Part shown: piece after piece, positions 53,952 through 63,486 of the stretch
Numbering within the stretch: position 1 is the first letter of the stretch
How the letters are laid out: the number at the start of each line of letters is the position of its first letter
Assembly (NCBI GenBank): GCA_963742315.1
Contig: CAVULE010000015.1
Span: 488,875 to 552,874, forward strand
Direction of reading: 5' to 3'
DNA length: 64,000 nucleotides
From: AV69 sp963742315
GTDB taxonomy: Bacteria > Verrucomicrobiota > Verrucomicrobiia > Chthoniobacterales > UBA10450
Position numbers and translations under genes: made by a program
Notes under the pieces: model-generated
Told to the model about the DNA's origin: nothing
Database searches by the model: none
What the model saw: only the letters and a program-made list of their open reading frames with translations

Positions 53952-54575
53952 ATGAGCGAATCGAGCGACAGCGCCGCGCCAGCTTTTTGGAATCAACGCT
54001 ATTCGGGTGGGGAAACACCGTGGACGCTTCATGCTGTTCCCGCGACCCTCCGGTCCTTTGTTAAGAGAACGCGGGCGCGAGGACGAGTCTTGATCCCTGG
54101 CTGCGGGACCGATCATGACGTCCTGCGGCTTTTTCAAAGCGCCGGCTTCGAGGCCACTGCGATCGATTTTTCAGCAGTTGCCGTCACCCAAATCAAAAAA
54201 GCGCTGGGAAATTTCGATGGCAAAATTATCCATGGAAATTTTTGGAAATTCGATTTCCCAAGCCGGTTTGATTTGATCTATGAGCGGACTTTTCTGTGCG
54301 CGCTTCACCCGCGGAGATGGCCGCAATATGCCAAACGTGTCGCGCAGTTGCTGCGACCGCGCGGGAAGCTTGTGGGCGTCTTTTTTTATGGAACCGAGCC
54401 CGATCCACCGCCGTATCCACTGAGCAAAACAGGAGCGGCAGAGATTTTCGGCAAATACTTTCGGTTGATTCGTGATGTTAAAGTTTCCGATTCAGTTGCG
54501 ATGTTCGCGGGAATGGAGCGGTGGCAGGAATGGCAACTCCGCGGGAGCTGCGCAAAAAGGATTGAGGGCCGTTAA
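53952..54575 (+). CDS. TPMT-family SAM-dependent methyltransferase
   Basis: 207 residues from ATG 53952 (MSESSDSAAPAFWNQRYSGG; an earlier start at 53871 is less likely). Thiopurine-methyltransferase-like layout: FWNQRYSGGETPWTLHAVPA, the SAM motif GRVLIPGCGTDHDVLRLFQS, AGFEATAIDFSAVAVTQIKK, FDLIYERTFLCALHPRRWPQ, LLRPRGKLVGVFFYG. Such enzymes methylate thiols, selenium or tellurium, or halides. Its place beside ArsS may mean a role in the same arsenic/thiol chemistry, but that is inference. No ArsM Cys triad is seen. Confidence 0.88.
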   Translation: MSESSDSAAPAFWNQRYSGGETPWTLHAVPATLRSFVKRTRARGRVLIPGCGTDHDVLRLFQSAGFEATAIDFSAVAVTQIKKALGNFDGKIIHGNFWKFDFPSRFDLIYERTFLCALHPRRWPQYAKRVAQLLRPRGKLVGVFFYGTEPDPPPYPLSKTGAAEIFGKYFRLIRDVKVSDSVAMFAGMERWQEWQLRGSCAKRIEGR

Positions 54576-54686
54576 CGCAAAAATGGCTACGCTGCGATGC
54601 CAGGATTGAGCGAGTGGCTGCTCCCCTATTCGCCCTGCGGCCGACCGGAACGACCGCAGCCTTTTTCGCCTGTGCGCCCAGCAAGT

Positions 54687-55655
54687 TTATAGGAGCGCCC
54701 CGCCGCAGCTGGAGCCAGCGCCGGCGGTGCAGCCGAAGCAGTGGTTGCCGGTGAGAATTTCGCGATTTTCGACCGCCGCCGGATCGAGGTCCCAAAGATG
54801 AAGCGGCGCGGTCCCGTTTTCCCAGTTCATCTTCAGCATCTGATTGAAGTCGCAGTCGAAAACTTCGCCGGTCCAACTGACGCTGATAGTGTTGCGACAC
54901 ATCAAGCCGGAGACCGTCGTTGGGTTGAAACTGTCGACCAGAAGCTGCATGTACTCTTCCAATTTATTGTTGCGACGAAGGTAGGAAGCGAAACGGGCGA
55001 TGGGCAGATTGGTGATGGTGTAGAGGTTGTTGAAAATAATCCCGAAATTTTTCTTTAACTCGCGTTTGTAGTCCGCTTCCAGCTCTGCCTGCGGACCTGG
55101 GAGAAATGCGCCGACCGGGTTGTAAACCAGATGAAGAGAAAGATCGCTGCCATAACCTAACGAGTTTAATACTCGCATGGCTTTAATGCTGGCATCGAAA
55201 ACACCTTCCCCGCGCTGGGCGTTCACATTTTCCACCGTGTAACACGGCATCGATGCGATAATCTCTACTCTGTGACGGGCGAGAAATTGCGCCAGTCCCT
55301 CATAACCCGAATCGAGCAGAATGGTGAGATTGCAGCGGTCGATGACGTGGCACGAGCGGCGCCGCGCCTTTACCTGCTCGATGAAATAGCGGAAATCAGG
55401 ATTCATTTCCGGCGCGCCACCGGTAAGATCGATTGCCGGAATCTCACTGCGCGCGAACCAATTGATGACCCGATCAATCGTCTCGCGGGTCATGATTTCT
55501 TTGCGCTTCGGACCAGCGTTCACGTGACAATGGACGCAGGTTAGATTGCAAAGTTTCCCGACATTGACCTGCAACACGTCGGTTTTTGCGTGCCGCAAGA
55601 ACAAAGAATGCGTGGCGAGCGTTTCAGAGAACCGATTCACGGATAAAGTTTGCAC
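54687..55655 (-). CDS. arsS: Arsenosugar biosynthesis radical SAM protein
   Basis: 322 residues. Radical-SAM CxxxCxxC in LCNLTCVHCHVNAGPKRKE, then IDLTGGAPEMNPDFRYFIEQ, VIDRCNLTILLDSGYEGLAQ, PCYTVENVNAQRGEGVFDAS, SLHLVYNPVGAFLPGPQAEL, GLMCRNTISVSWTGEVFDCD FNQ and the C-terminal CFGCTAGAGSSCGGAL cluster motif. ArsS makes 5-deoxy-5-dimethylarsinoyl-adenosine, the first committed step toward arsenosugars. Divergent with the TIGR04283 glycosyltransferase, whose open frame begins 6 bp inside this gene's 5' end. Confidence 0.93.
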   Translation of the reverse strand: MQTLSVNRFSETLATHSLFLRHAKTDVLQVNVGKLCNLTCVHCHVNAGPKRKEIMTRETIDRVINWFARSEIPAIDLTGGAPEMNPDFRYFIEQVKARRRSCHVIDRCNLTILLDSGYEGLAQFLARHRVEIIASMPCYTVENVNAQRGEGVFDASIKAMRVLNSLGYGSDLSLHLVYNPVGAFLPGPQAELEADYKRELKKNFGIIFNNLYTITNLPIARFASYLRRNNKLEEYMQLLVDSFNPTTVSGLMCRNTISVSWTGEVFDCDFNQMLKMNWENGTAPLHLWDLDPAAVENREILTGNHCFGCTAGAGSSCGGALL

Positions 55656-56417
55656 GACGTTATCATTTTGACGAAGCCGGAACTGTCTAACGCTAAGAAG
55701 GAATCGGCCAACAGCCGCTCCGGACCAATCTCGATCATTGTTCCAGTGCTAAACGAAGCGGCGACCATCGAGCGGTTTCTTAAGCGCCTGGGTGAAAGAA
55801 CTCAGCGTGCCGAACTAATCGTGGTCGATGGTGGCAGTAGCGATGGCACATTCGAGCTGGCGCAACGTCATTGCTATCGTTGTTTACGCGCTTCGCCTGG
55901 TCGCGCGGTTCAAATGAACGCCGGGGCGTGGACCGCGTCGGCCGATACGCTTTGGTTCCTGCACGCCGATTGCGAAGTGCCAGCCGATTGCCTTGAACAA
56001 ATCTCCGACGCGCTGCGCGATCCTCAGGTAGTCGGCGGTTTTTTTCGCATCTGCATTCCGAACAAACGTCTCGTTTACCGATTAACCGATTCGTTCGCCC
56101 ACTATGCCGGTCTCCTTTTGCGCATGCGTTTCGGGGACCACGGATTCTTTTGCCGACGCAGTGGGTTCGATGACATCGGAGGATTCCCTGAAGTACCGTT
56201 GATGGAAGATGCCGAATTTTTCGGCAAACTTCGGCGGCTTGGACGCATCGCAATTATTCCATCACGCTTGATCAGCAGCCCTCGGCGCTACGAGAGAATT
56301 GGGCCATGGCGGTTAACTCTTACTTATGGACTGATTGCGCTCCTTTATCTGCTGCGCGTTCCGATCCCCGTTCTGGCTAGGATCTATCGAAGGACTTGTG
56401 CGAAACTGAAGGTTTAG
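55650..56417 (+). CDS. TIGR04283 arsenosugar-type glycosyltransferase
   Basis: Up to 255 residues. GT-A fold family 2 motifs: ISIIVPVLNEAATIERFLKR, ELIVVDGGSSDGTFELAQRH, TLWFLHADCEVPADCLEQIS (the DxD-like HAD), GDHGFFCRRSGFDDIGGFPE, PLMEDAEFFGKLRRLGRIAI, and a hydrophobic C-terminus. TIGR04283 proteins co-occur with ArsS and are thought to move the sugar group in arsenosugar synthesis. No ATG precedes the domain; TTG 55650 (overlapping arsS) and TTG 55668 are the only starts, so the N-terminus is uncertain. The GT/arsS pair defines a small arsenic detoxification unit. Confidence 0.9.
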   Translation: MHDVIILTKPELSNAKKESANSRSGPISIIVPVLNEAATIERFLKRLGERTQRAELIVVDGGSSDGTFELAQRHCYRCLRASPGRAVQMNAGAWTASADTLWFLHADCEVPADCLEQISDALRDPQVVGGFFRICIPNKRLVYRLTDSFAHYAGLLLRMRFGDHGFFCRRSGFDDIGGFPEVPLMEDAEFFGKLRRLGRIAIIPSRLISSPRRYERIGPWRLTLTYGLIALLYLLRVPIPVLARIYRRTCAKLKV

Positions 56418-56468
56418 ACACCGCGATCACACGCCAGGCGCACCTATATTCCTACGCGGGGCGAAGAC

Positions 56469-56541
56469 TGGAGCCTAGGGGATTCGAACCCCTGACCTCC
56501 TCAATGCCATTGAGGCGCTCTACCAACTGAGCTAAGACCCC
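56469..56541 (-). tRNA. tRNA-Ala (anticodon GGC)
   Basis: The minus strand folds as a full cloverleaf: acceptor GGGGTCT pairing AGGCTCC, D arm with AGTTGGTAGA, anticodon stem CCTCA/TGAGG around the loop ATGGCAT (anticodon GGC, alanine), and T arm AGGGG-TTCGAAT-CCCCT. 73 nt including the discriminator A; the CCA is not encoded. Confidence 0.97.
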
Positions 56542-56619
56542 GTTTACCTATGAAAACGAGTCGCAATCACCTAAGCCCACAAATTTCTCTTGTCCACCGA
56601 TTTTATCCACTGTAGGTTA

Positions 56620-57674
56620 AACGCTAGATGAGAAGCGCAACCGACAAGCGGCAGCTTTCAGAAAGTCGGCGAATGTCTCTACCGTTATTCATCGAACGGG
56701 CGGTTATTATGCGCGAATCAAACCGAGCGGCAAGGAAATCCGCCGAAGTCTGAGAACCACCGATCGCGACTTGGCGAAGCGCGATCTTGCCAAGCTCAAG
56801 GACGAACAGCGCCAGATCGATCGCTGCCAAGAGCAAGCTCACGCTGCGCGGAACTGTGCGACCAGCTATCTGAAAACGGTCCAGCATCAGAAAGCCAAAA
56901 CCGATCGAGCGCAAGACGCTCATCGTCCAGACGAATCAAAGAGGATTGGCCGGGCGGGTCAGATTGCCAGATCGGGAAAATCAAACCGTCGGACGTCAGA
57001 CTTTGGCTGGCGCGCTACAACTTCGGCCCGGTTTCTCGCAATCTGCACCTTGCCGTGCATCAAGGAGATTCTAGATATGGCGGTCGGCGACGGCATCATT
57101 GCCTGCTCTCCCGCCATCCAACCTCAAAGCGGTGAAGCTCGAAAAACCGATTCGCAAGACGCCCACCTTCGAGGAATTCAAGGCAATCGTTGCCGACATC
57201 CGAGCGCAGCGATTCAACGCCGATGCCCAGGACAGCGCAGACTTCGTCGAGTTCCTTGGACTGGCAGGACTCGGGCAGGCCGAGGCATCCGCGCTGCAGA
57301 TCGATGACATTGATTGGCAACGGAGCACGATCACAACGTTTCGCCACAAGACGAAATCGGGGTTTGCGATTCCGCTTTACCCGCAAGTGAAGCCGCTTCT
57401 GGAGCGCTCGTTGCGCGGAGAGGAACCGGCGCCGGACAACGTGTTTCAAAATCAAAGACGCCAAGAAAGCCATAGCCGCCGCGTGTCGGCGCTTAAGCTT
57501 CCTGCCTACAGTCACCGATCGTTTCGTCGCATGTTTATCACGCGCGCAATCGAGCGCGGCGTTGACGTGAAAGTGATCGCCGAGTGGCAAGGTCACAAAG
57601 ACGGCGGCAAACTGATTCTCGATACCTACAGTCACGTTAATCGCGCCATTCCCAACGCATGGCCCGTCTCATGA
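56620..57674 (+). pseudogene. Tyrosine integrase, decayed by several frameshifts
   Basis: Pieces in three frames add up to one recombinase: VSTVIHRTGGYYARIKPSGK and IRRSLRTTDRDLAKRDLAKL (arm-binding N-domain), then YLKTVQHQKPKT-like, SDVRLWLARYNFGPVSRNLH and CIKEILDMAVGDGIIACSPA (core-binding), and FEEFKAIVADIRAQRFNADA to GFAIPLYPQVKPLLERSL, YSHRSFRRMFITRAIERGVD, WQGHKDGGKLILDTYSHV (catalytic HxxR...H...Y). At least three shifts occur between 56850 and 57120. The catalytic part from 57099 is open to the stop at 57672. The first catalytic Arg region reads GLAGLGQAEASAL, without a clear Arg. It follows tRNA-Ala, so an integrated element is likely. Confidence 0.82.
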
Positions 57675-58032
57675 TCGACCCCGCTGAGGCAGATAACGTT
57701 GTCAGGATACCTTTGCAGATTGCCTGAGCTGTTATTTATCAGTCTCGTAAACTTCGTTTTGTAAGCTTAGAGAAGGAACAACTGTTTCCCCTAGATTCAC
57801 GGACATAGTCCAGCTTTTACCCTCGGACTTGAGCATTGCCTCTGTTTCCCCTGAGTTCTTTCGCACACAGTTCAGCTCTATCACTCAATTGATCGGCGGT
57901 AGGTTCGATCATCGTGATAGCCCTTTACCTACTCTCCCGAGGCGTGAGTCGTCTCTTCGACTTCTCAGGGCCGGTATCCGGGTCGTCAAGCTGTCAGACG
58001 TTGCCCGCGTTAAGGCATATACTCCCGACGTA
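57675..58032. other. Stretch without a recognisable gene
   Basis: Between integrase and the unknown minus-strand gene. Twice TTTCCCCTxxxTTC-like text and the phrase GTTTCCCCT occur (57784, 57843). No ORF is convincing. Confidence 0.4.
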
Positions 58033-58566
58033 TTACCCCTCAGTCGGTTGGGTGATCGCGCAATTTCGCTGCGCGAGTGATACGGAAACGTATTTTACGT
58101 CTGTCTCGGGGACGCCGTGACTTCCCGTTAAAGGCGGTCGCGGATAAATCTTTTCTTCGAGCGTTGATAGAAAGCTCCGATCCGGTGTAGCACAGCTAAA
58201 TTGGAGCCGACTGCTTGCGACCCTATGTTGGGTAGCGGGCTGCCCGTTTCCGCGCAGCAGCGGGCCCTTGCGTTCCAAAAGTCTGCCATTAGGCGGTGTT
58301 AGATATCGAGTCACCAAGTCATGCGCCTGGTGCCGCTCCATATCCTCGTCGAAGGCGCGGAGATATCCGTTGTAAACGGAGAACAAAACAAGACGAGCTT
58401 TCGACCGCTCGGAAAGCTTGGCTGCTAACTGGGGATCACGTGTCTGAAATCGCCACGTGTGCCTGCCGACGCGCCAACAAGAAAGGCGTTCGTCGCCAAA
58501 GGATTCCCACCAATCCGTTTCTCCGTAATCACCCCCGGCAGACGCTCCAGATTGCCCCTTAGTCAT
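58033..58566 (-). CDS. Hypothetical protein of integrative element
   Basis: 177 residues. The first half looks genuine (WWESFGDERLSCWRVGRHTW, RFQTRDPQLAAKLSERSKAR, LVLFSVYNGYLRAFDEDMER). The second half (after RYLTPPNGRLLERKGPLL) is less protein-like. No family is recognised. The start overlaps the stop of the Xis-like gene (TGA/ATG sharing bases at 58563-58566), implying coupled translation in one unit. Its place between integrase and Xis suggests a control or replication accessory of the element. Confidence 0.6.
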   Translation of the reverse strand: MTKGQSGASAGGDYGETDWWESFGDERLSCWRVGRHTWRFQTRDPQLAAKLSERSKARLVLFSVYNGYLRAFDEDMERHQAHDLVTRYLTPPNGRLLERKGPLLRGNGQPATQHRVASSRLQFSCATPDRSFLSTLEEKIYPRPPLTGSHGVPETDVKYVSVSLAQRNCAITQPTEG

Positions 58567-58790
58567 TTAAATTCATACCTCCAGAAGCAAGAAAACGATA
58601 CCAGTTCGGCTACTGGAATTAAAATGTGACGAAGCGCTCTGTTAGCTCTAATCAAGTCGCGCCGAATCAAGCGGCGCAAAGTAGCTTCAGATAATCCACC
58701 AAGGTAGATGCCCGCTTCTTTCAGTTTCAGTGCAGCGGGCGTGACTAAAGCTTGGGTAGTAGAGATTCTGTTCATCTTAGTTGAATTCAT
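58563..58790 (-). CDS. Excisionase-like HTH protein
   Basis: 75 residues from ATG 58790 (MNSTKMNRISTTQALVTPAA; a longer frame reaches 59009). ALKLKEAGIYLGGLSEATLR followed by RLIRRDLIRANRALRHILIP VAEL is the wHTH_17/MerR-like excisionase pattern (L..ea...l.vs..tlrrli..G.i.....g...ripv.el). Xis proteins bind attachment sites and direct integrase towards excision. The gene is coupled to the following unknown gene and lies close to the damaged integrase. Confidence 0.72.
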   Translation of the reverse strand: MNSTKMNRISTTQALVTPAALKLKEAGIYLGGLSEATLRRLIRRDLIRANRALRHILIPVAELVSFSCFWRYEFK

Positions 58791-58944
58791 GTAAGGAAAG
58801 GCGTCTTGCGCACCTACAATATCGGCCCTAGAAGAAGCACGCCAAATAACAGTTTGAGAAATTTTGTGCATTGCATCGCCTTCACCTAAATCTTTGCGCA
58901 GGTAATTAACTACGCCGCGGCGCTCCTGGCTGTGATAGCCGGGC

Positions 58945-58963
58945 GCATTTGTATTGCATTTGT
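58945..58963 (+). repeat. 19-bp direct repeat, copy 1
   Basis: GCATTTGTATTGCATTTGT, itself two overlapping GCATTTGTA units. It recurs at 59033-59051 with one mismatch. It lies upstream of the Xis-like gene, consistent with iteron-like binding sites for a control protein. Confidence 0.8.
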
Positions 58964-59032
58964 CGTTTATTTGTGATACACCGTTAAGAGTTCCAGAGAG
59001 CCCCTGCAATCCAATTCAAGCACATTTAAATG

Positions 59033-59051
59033 GCATTTGTACTGCATTTGT
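59033..59051 (+). repeat. 19-bp direct repeat, copy 2
   Basis: GCATTTGTACTGCATTTGT, second copy of the 58945 element. The base composition changes sharply just after it. Confidence 0.8.
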
Positions 59052-59354
59052 ACTACACAATGTTCAAGCTTTTTGTTTATATATCAGCGATATCTTTGTT
59101 CGTGCAGATGTCAAAATGAAATTTATATATTTTATGAGTTTTCGGCCCATTTTGAACTTAAATTAAAGTAAAACTAGTCGTGAATAGCATTAGCAGTAAA
59201 ACTAAAAATCTACCTGCCATTCACAGAAGCGGTATTAGTTCAAGTAGGGTATATTACTATAATTATATATAAATACATAACTCTATAGAGATCTCTATTT
59301 TTGCGATAGTTTTTGATGCATTGCTGCAGATATATCTTTTTAACATGGTAATCC
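59052..59354. other. Composition break (probable contig junction)
   Basis: From about 59052-59110 on, the sequence turns from GC-rich to strongly AT-rich and stays so to the window end. No gene is seen here. A TATATATAAATA stretch near 59260-59275 could be an archaeal TATA box. The coding style and gene families differ on the two sides. Confidence 0.75.
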
Positions 59355-59700
59355 CATTCTAGTTAGTTGATACAGAACTATCCAGCTTATCCACCTGCTA
59401 TAGATAAACTAAAAAATGATAAAATACTACCTAAAAACATCGGCATTCGACGAATCAAGTATTTAAATAACATTATAGAAAAAGATCATAGATCTATAAA
59501 GCGAATAGTTGGTCCAATGTTAGGCTTTCAGTCTTTTCTATCGGCCATAAGACTTTAAAAGGAATTGAAATCATGCATATGATAAAAAAGGACAGGTTGA
59601 TACTTTAAATCGATGTGTTCTTGCTGAAAGTCAATTTTATAAACAAGTTATTCGGAATAGCTGCCTAAATCTAGATATATCTGAGAAATATTCTGCTATT
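59355..59700 (+). mobile_element. Decayed IS6/IS240-family transposase fragment
   Basis: Read across three frames: AYPPAIDKLKNDKILPKNIG, IRRIKYLNNIIEKDHRSIKR, IVGPMLGFQSFLSA, then KTLKGIEIMHMIKK, then GQVDTLNRCVLAESQFYKQV. This is the C-terminal part of an IS6-type DDE transposase (KYLNNIIEqDHR.iKrr..pMLGF.Sf, with the final catalytic Glu/Asp region and the R/K pair). The N-terminus is absent, and at least two frameshifts are present. No terminal inverted repeats could be paired. It resembles IS6 copies of thaumarchaeota. Confidence 0.75.
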
Positions 59701-60167
59701 TTTTATGTTCTTTGCTGTGGAACTAAATTTTTGCTTCTATATTATGATTTTTTGCAACAGAACCTTATTTTTGCAATAGAACTCATTAATCAATTATTTG
59801 GTATAGTTTTATAATGTTAGTACATTTTCCTTGAATATTTTGATTTTTATTAATTACTCCTAGATTTAGATACCTATTTTGAAAGTTTTGCAACTGAACT
59901 TAAGAAAATGCCTTAAATCTCCTAACAATGCGTTATTTATAACTTAATAGCATAGAAAATTTGTCTATTAATAAAATAACTTATATTAACATAGGCAATA
60001 TTAGAAATCTAAAAAAAAATATGTTAATAATAATTCTAACTTTCTTTTTTATTATAAAGTATGTATAAATATTACTGTTTCTTATAATTATATATGTTAT
60101 TTTAACTATTTTTCATGAAGTATTATTTTTTTCCTAATGTGTGCTTCATTGATCAAAGGGAGCTAAA
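59701..60167. other. AT-rich stretch, no gene seen
   Basis: Very AT-rich (long A/T runs). Only short chance frames. The last part should hold the promoter of the collagen-like gene; AAAGGGAGC at 60154-60163 may be its ribosome binding site. Confidence 0.45.
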
Positions 60168-61960
60168 ATGATGATTAAACGAAATTTTTACAAAACAGTC
60201 ATAGCAATAGGTATAGTTTTAATGCTGGTAAGTACAGCATGTGGATGCGACTATACCTATGGGGATCATTGTCGGGCTAGTACCCAGACTGATGATAAGT
60301 CGTCTGATAAATGTACCGTTTGTCCAGCAGGACCAATAGGAGCAGCAGGACCAATAGGACCAGCGGTTGCATTACCCTTAGCAGGACCACAAGGGACCAA
60401 TGGGACCAATAGGACCACAGGATCACAAGGTGATACAGGAGCTACAGGACCTGCAGGACCACAGGGTGAACAAGGAACACAAGGACCATCAGGACCAAAG
60501 GTGATCAGGACCACAAGGGACCAATTGGATCACAGGACCAGAAGGTGATCAGGAACTACAGGACCTACAGGACCAACAGGAGCTCATGGAACTGAAGGAC
60601 CACAAGGACCAATTGGACTTACAGGAGCTCAGGAACTACAGGACCTCATGGAACAGAAGGACCTCAAGGGACCAGGGACTTACAGGACCTACAGGACCAA
60701 AAGGACCTCATGGACCAGAAGGACCACAAGGACCACTAGGACCAAAAGGACCTACAGGACCACAAGGACCCGTAGGACCAATAGGACTTACAGGACCAAA
60801 AGGACCAAAAGGAACAGAAGGACCACAAGGACCACAAGGACTTACAGGTGCTACAGGACCAGCAGGACCACAAGGACCAAAGGAGCCACATGGAACAGAA
60901 GGACCACAAGGACCACATGGACCTACAGGGACCACAAGGACCACAAGGAGCCAATGGAACAGAAGGACCACAGGGACCAAGGGACCTCAGGGACCACAGG
61001 ACCACAGGGACCACAAGGACCAACAGGACCACAAGGACCACAAGGAGCACATGGAACACAAGGACCACAGGGACCACAAGGACTTGCAGGAGCCACAGGG
61101 ACCATCAAGGACCACAAGGACCACAGGGACCACATAGGACCGCATTGGACTTACAGGGACCCTACAGGACCAAAAGGACCAGAAGGACCAATAGGACTAC
61201 AGGACCAGCAGGACCCATAGGACCAACAGGAGCTACAGGACCAACAGGAGCTAATGGAACAGAAGGACCACAAGGACCAATTGGACTTACAGGAGCTACA
61301 GGACCAGCAGGACCCATAGGACCAATTGGACTTACAGGACCTACAGGAGCTAATGGAACAGAAGGACCAATTGGACTTACAGGACCAGCAGGACCCATAG
61401 GACCAACAGGAGCTACAGGACCAACAGGAGCTAATGGAACAGAAGGACCACAAGGACCAATTGGACTTACAGGAGCTACAGGACCAGCAGGACCACAAGG
61501 ACCAGCAGGACCCATCAGACCAATTGGACTTACAGGACCTACAGGAGCTACAGGACCTACAGGACCAACAGGAGCTAATGGAACAGAAGGACCACAAGGA
61601 CCAATTGGACTTACAGGACCAACAGGAGCTACAGGACCAGCAGGACCTACTGGAACACCTGGTTCACAGGTAGAAGTGTCAACAGGGACTATACCACAAG
61701 GAACAACCCATATTGATAACCCAAATAATTACACAGTCGGCCAATGCACAGTACAATTAGGTTTTGCCAGTCCAGTCGGCTCACATGTAGGTACATGTTG
61801 CTCAACAGGAGGTGAAATACAAACTAGCGTCGTTCCAGATGGTACTGGTTTCAATCTGAGTTTCGCTCGTGGCAATAGTAGTAATTATACTTTTGTTACA
61901 ACATCAGGTGCTTGGGCGCCGGTAACGGACAATTTAATGGTCCACATCGTGTTGCGGTAA
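60168..61960 (+). pseudogene. Collagen-like (Gly-x-y) repeat secreted protein, frame-broken
   Basis: ATG 60168 gives a signal peptide (MMIKRNFYKTVIAIGIVLML VSTACGC). GPIGAAGPIGPA-type triplets follow, coded by GGACCA/GGACCT/GGAGCT repeats. The collagen frame shifts: frame 1 to ~60530, frame 2 ~60680-60930, frame 1 again ~60970-61100, frame 3 ~61130-61650 (GATGPTGANGTEGPQGPIGL units). A globular C-terminus follows (VEVSTGTIPQGTTHIDNPNN, YTVGQCTVQLGFASPVGSHV, GTCCSTGGEIQTSVVPDGTG). Stop at 61958. Collagen-like stalks with a small head are cell-surface fibres. The breaks may be assembly errors in the repeats. Confidence 0.78.
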
Positions 61961-62789
61961 ATAAATCATCAGGCGATGTTTATGTTGTTGATAAGTCAAT
62001 GATCGCATTCAGAAGTTTGACAGCAACGGTGACTATCTTCTCCAGTGGGGTTCTGCGGGCAGCGGTGACGGACTATTTAGTGCTCCATGGGATGTTGCTG
62101 TAGATCAATCATCAGGCAATGTTTATGTTGTTGATACAACCAACGAGCGCATTCAGAAGTTTGACAGCAATGGTAACTATCTTCTCCAATGGGGTAGTGG
62201 AGGCTCTGCAGATGGACAATTTAATGGTCCACATGGTGTTGCTGTAGATTCATTGGGCAATGTGTATGTTGCTGATACAGTCAATAATCGCGTTCAGAAG
62301 TTTGACAGCACCGGCACCTATATCACCCAATGGGGCACTCCTGGCACCGGCGACGGACAATTTGGTAGTACTGGTCTATTTGGTGTGGCTGTAGATCAAT
62401 CATCTGGCAATGTTTATACTTCTGACACAATTGACGATCGCATTCAGAAGTTTGACAGCAATGGTAACTATCTCCTAAAATGGGGTTCTGCGGGCAGCGG
62501 TAACGGACAATTTAATGAACCATATGATGTTGATGTAGATTCAGTGGGCAATGTTTATGTTGCTGATACAACCAATAATCGCATTCAGAAGTTTGACAGC
62601 AACGGCAACTACATTACCAAATGGGGTACTTTGGGCAGCAGTGACGGACAATTTACTAATCCATATGGTGTTGCTGCAGGTCCATTTTGCAATGTTTATG
62701 TTGCCGACACAACCAATAATCGCATTCAGGAATTTGCCGGTTCTTGCAACGAAACATTAGGCTGGACGATGATCTGCGTAAAACCTTAA
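61905..62789 (+). CDS. NHL-repeat beta-propeller protein (5' end frame-broken)
   Basis: Six NHL repeats: GAGNGQFNGPHRVAVNKSSG, then after a frame change near 62005 a continuous frame reads LLQWGSAGSGDGLFSAPWDV, AVDQSSGNVYVVDTTNERIQ, KFDSNGNYLLQWGS, GPHGVAVDSLGNVYVADTVN, VADTTNNRIQKFDSNGNYIT, PYGVAAGPFCNVYVADTTNN and ends CNETLGWTMICVKP at TAA 62787. Such propellers bind proteins or glycans at the surface. It overlaps the 3' end of the collagen-like frame, so both may originally be one protein: signal, collagen stalk, head, propeller. NHL proteins are abundant in Nitrososphaerales. Confidence 0.75.
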
Positions 62790-63486
62790 ATCAATGTATA
62801 GGGATTTAATTCCCTTTTATTTTTATTACATTCTCCACCAAGGTTTTTTTACTCCTGGTGCTTCTATATATTTTTGATTACGCAGCTTTTGAATATTGAT
62901 GCCATGAGATTTTAGTTATTCACTACTTTTTTCATGATTAAGAAAAAAAATTAAGAAATTTAGGTGGAAGTTCACCTTGATCTGTCCAATGCATTTGTTT
63001 CCAATATCTATCGTAATGATTTGTTGAACTCGGAGTATTATCAAAATCTTGCTTATTTTCTATTTAGTATGCACAGTTTTACTGATTCAACCTATGTATT
63101 CTACTCAATTTTAAGCCAAAATTACCATCCATTTTGACCTGATTGTGCCGAATATGCGCAGCTTTTTTTAAAAATTATTTATTGTTGTAAGCAAAAGAAT
63201 GTGCTATATTTATTTCAGCTTCGACTATGCGAAAGAGTAACACCATACAACCAAACATCATAAAACAGAGAAAAAAACACTTAATGTTAAAGTAGACAAA
63301 AAATAGTTGGATTTCTAGATAGGGTATCCACATCTAAGCGTTGGATATCCTAGATTATAATTTTGAAAAAATAAAACAACAGTTGGGATTTATATCTCAA
63401 CAAAACTACTAGTTAGACTAAAAATAAACGTGTTTTTTAAATTTAATTTATATGCGTTTTTGTATACTTTTAGGTTTGAGTTAAGT
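62790..63486. other. AT-rich stretch with a short coding remnant
   Basis: No complete gene. On the minus strand 63060-62938 reads NKQDFDNTPSSTNHYDRYWK then QMHWTDQGELPPKFLNFFS to a stop; it looks like the C-terminal end of a protein, but I do not recognise it. Confidence 0.4.

Noticed and set aside
56469..56700. tRNA-Ala 3' end as the att site of the integrase
   Set aside because: The integrase lies on the 5' side of the tRNA, and I found no second copy of the tRNA 3' end in the window.
58791..59009. N-terminal extension of the Xis-like gene
   Set aside because: The extra 73 residues lack a fold pattern and lie in what should be the control region with iterons; kept only as an alternative.
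60266..61597. Minus-strand Gly-Pro-rich open frames
   Set aside because: Reverse reading of the GGACCA-type collagen repeats; no start signal or globular domain on that strand.
60300..61660. CRISPR-like array
   Set aside because: Repeats are short, continuous codons for Gly-x-y, with no spacers.
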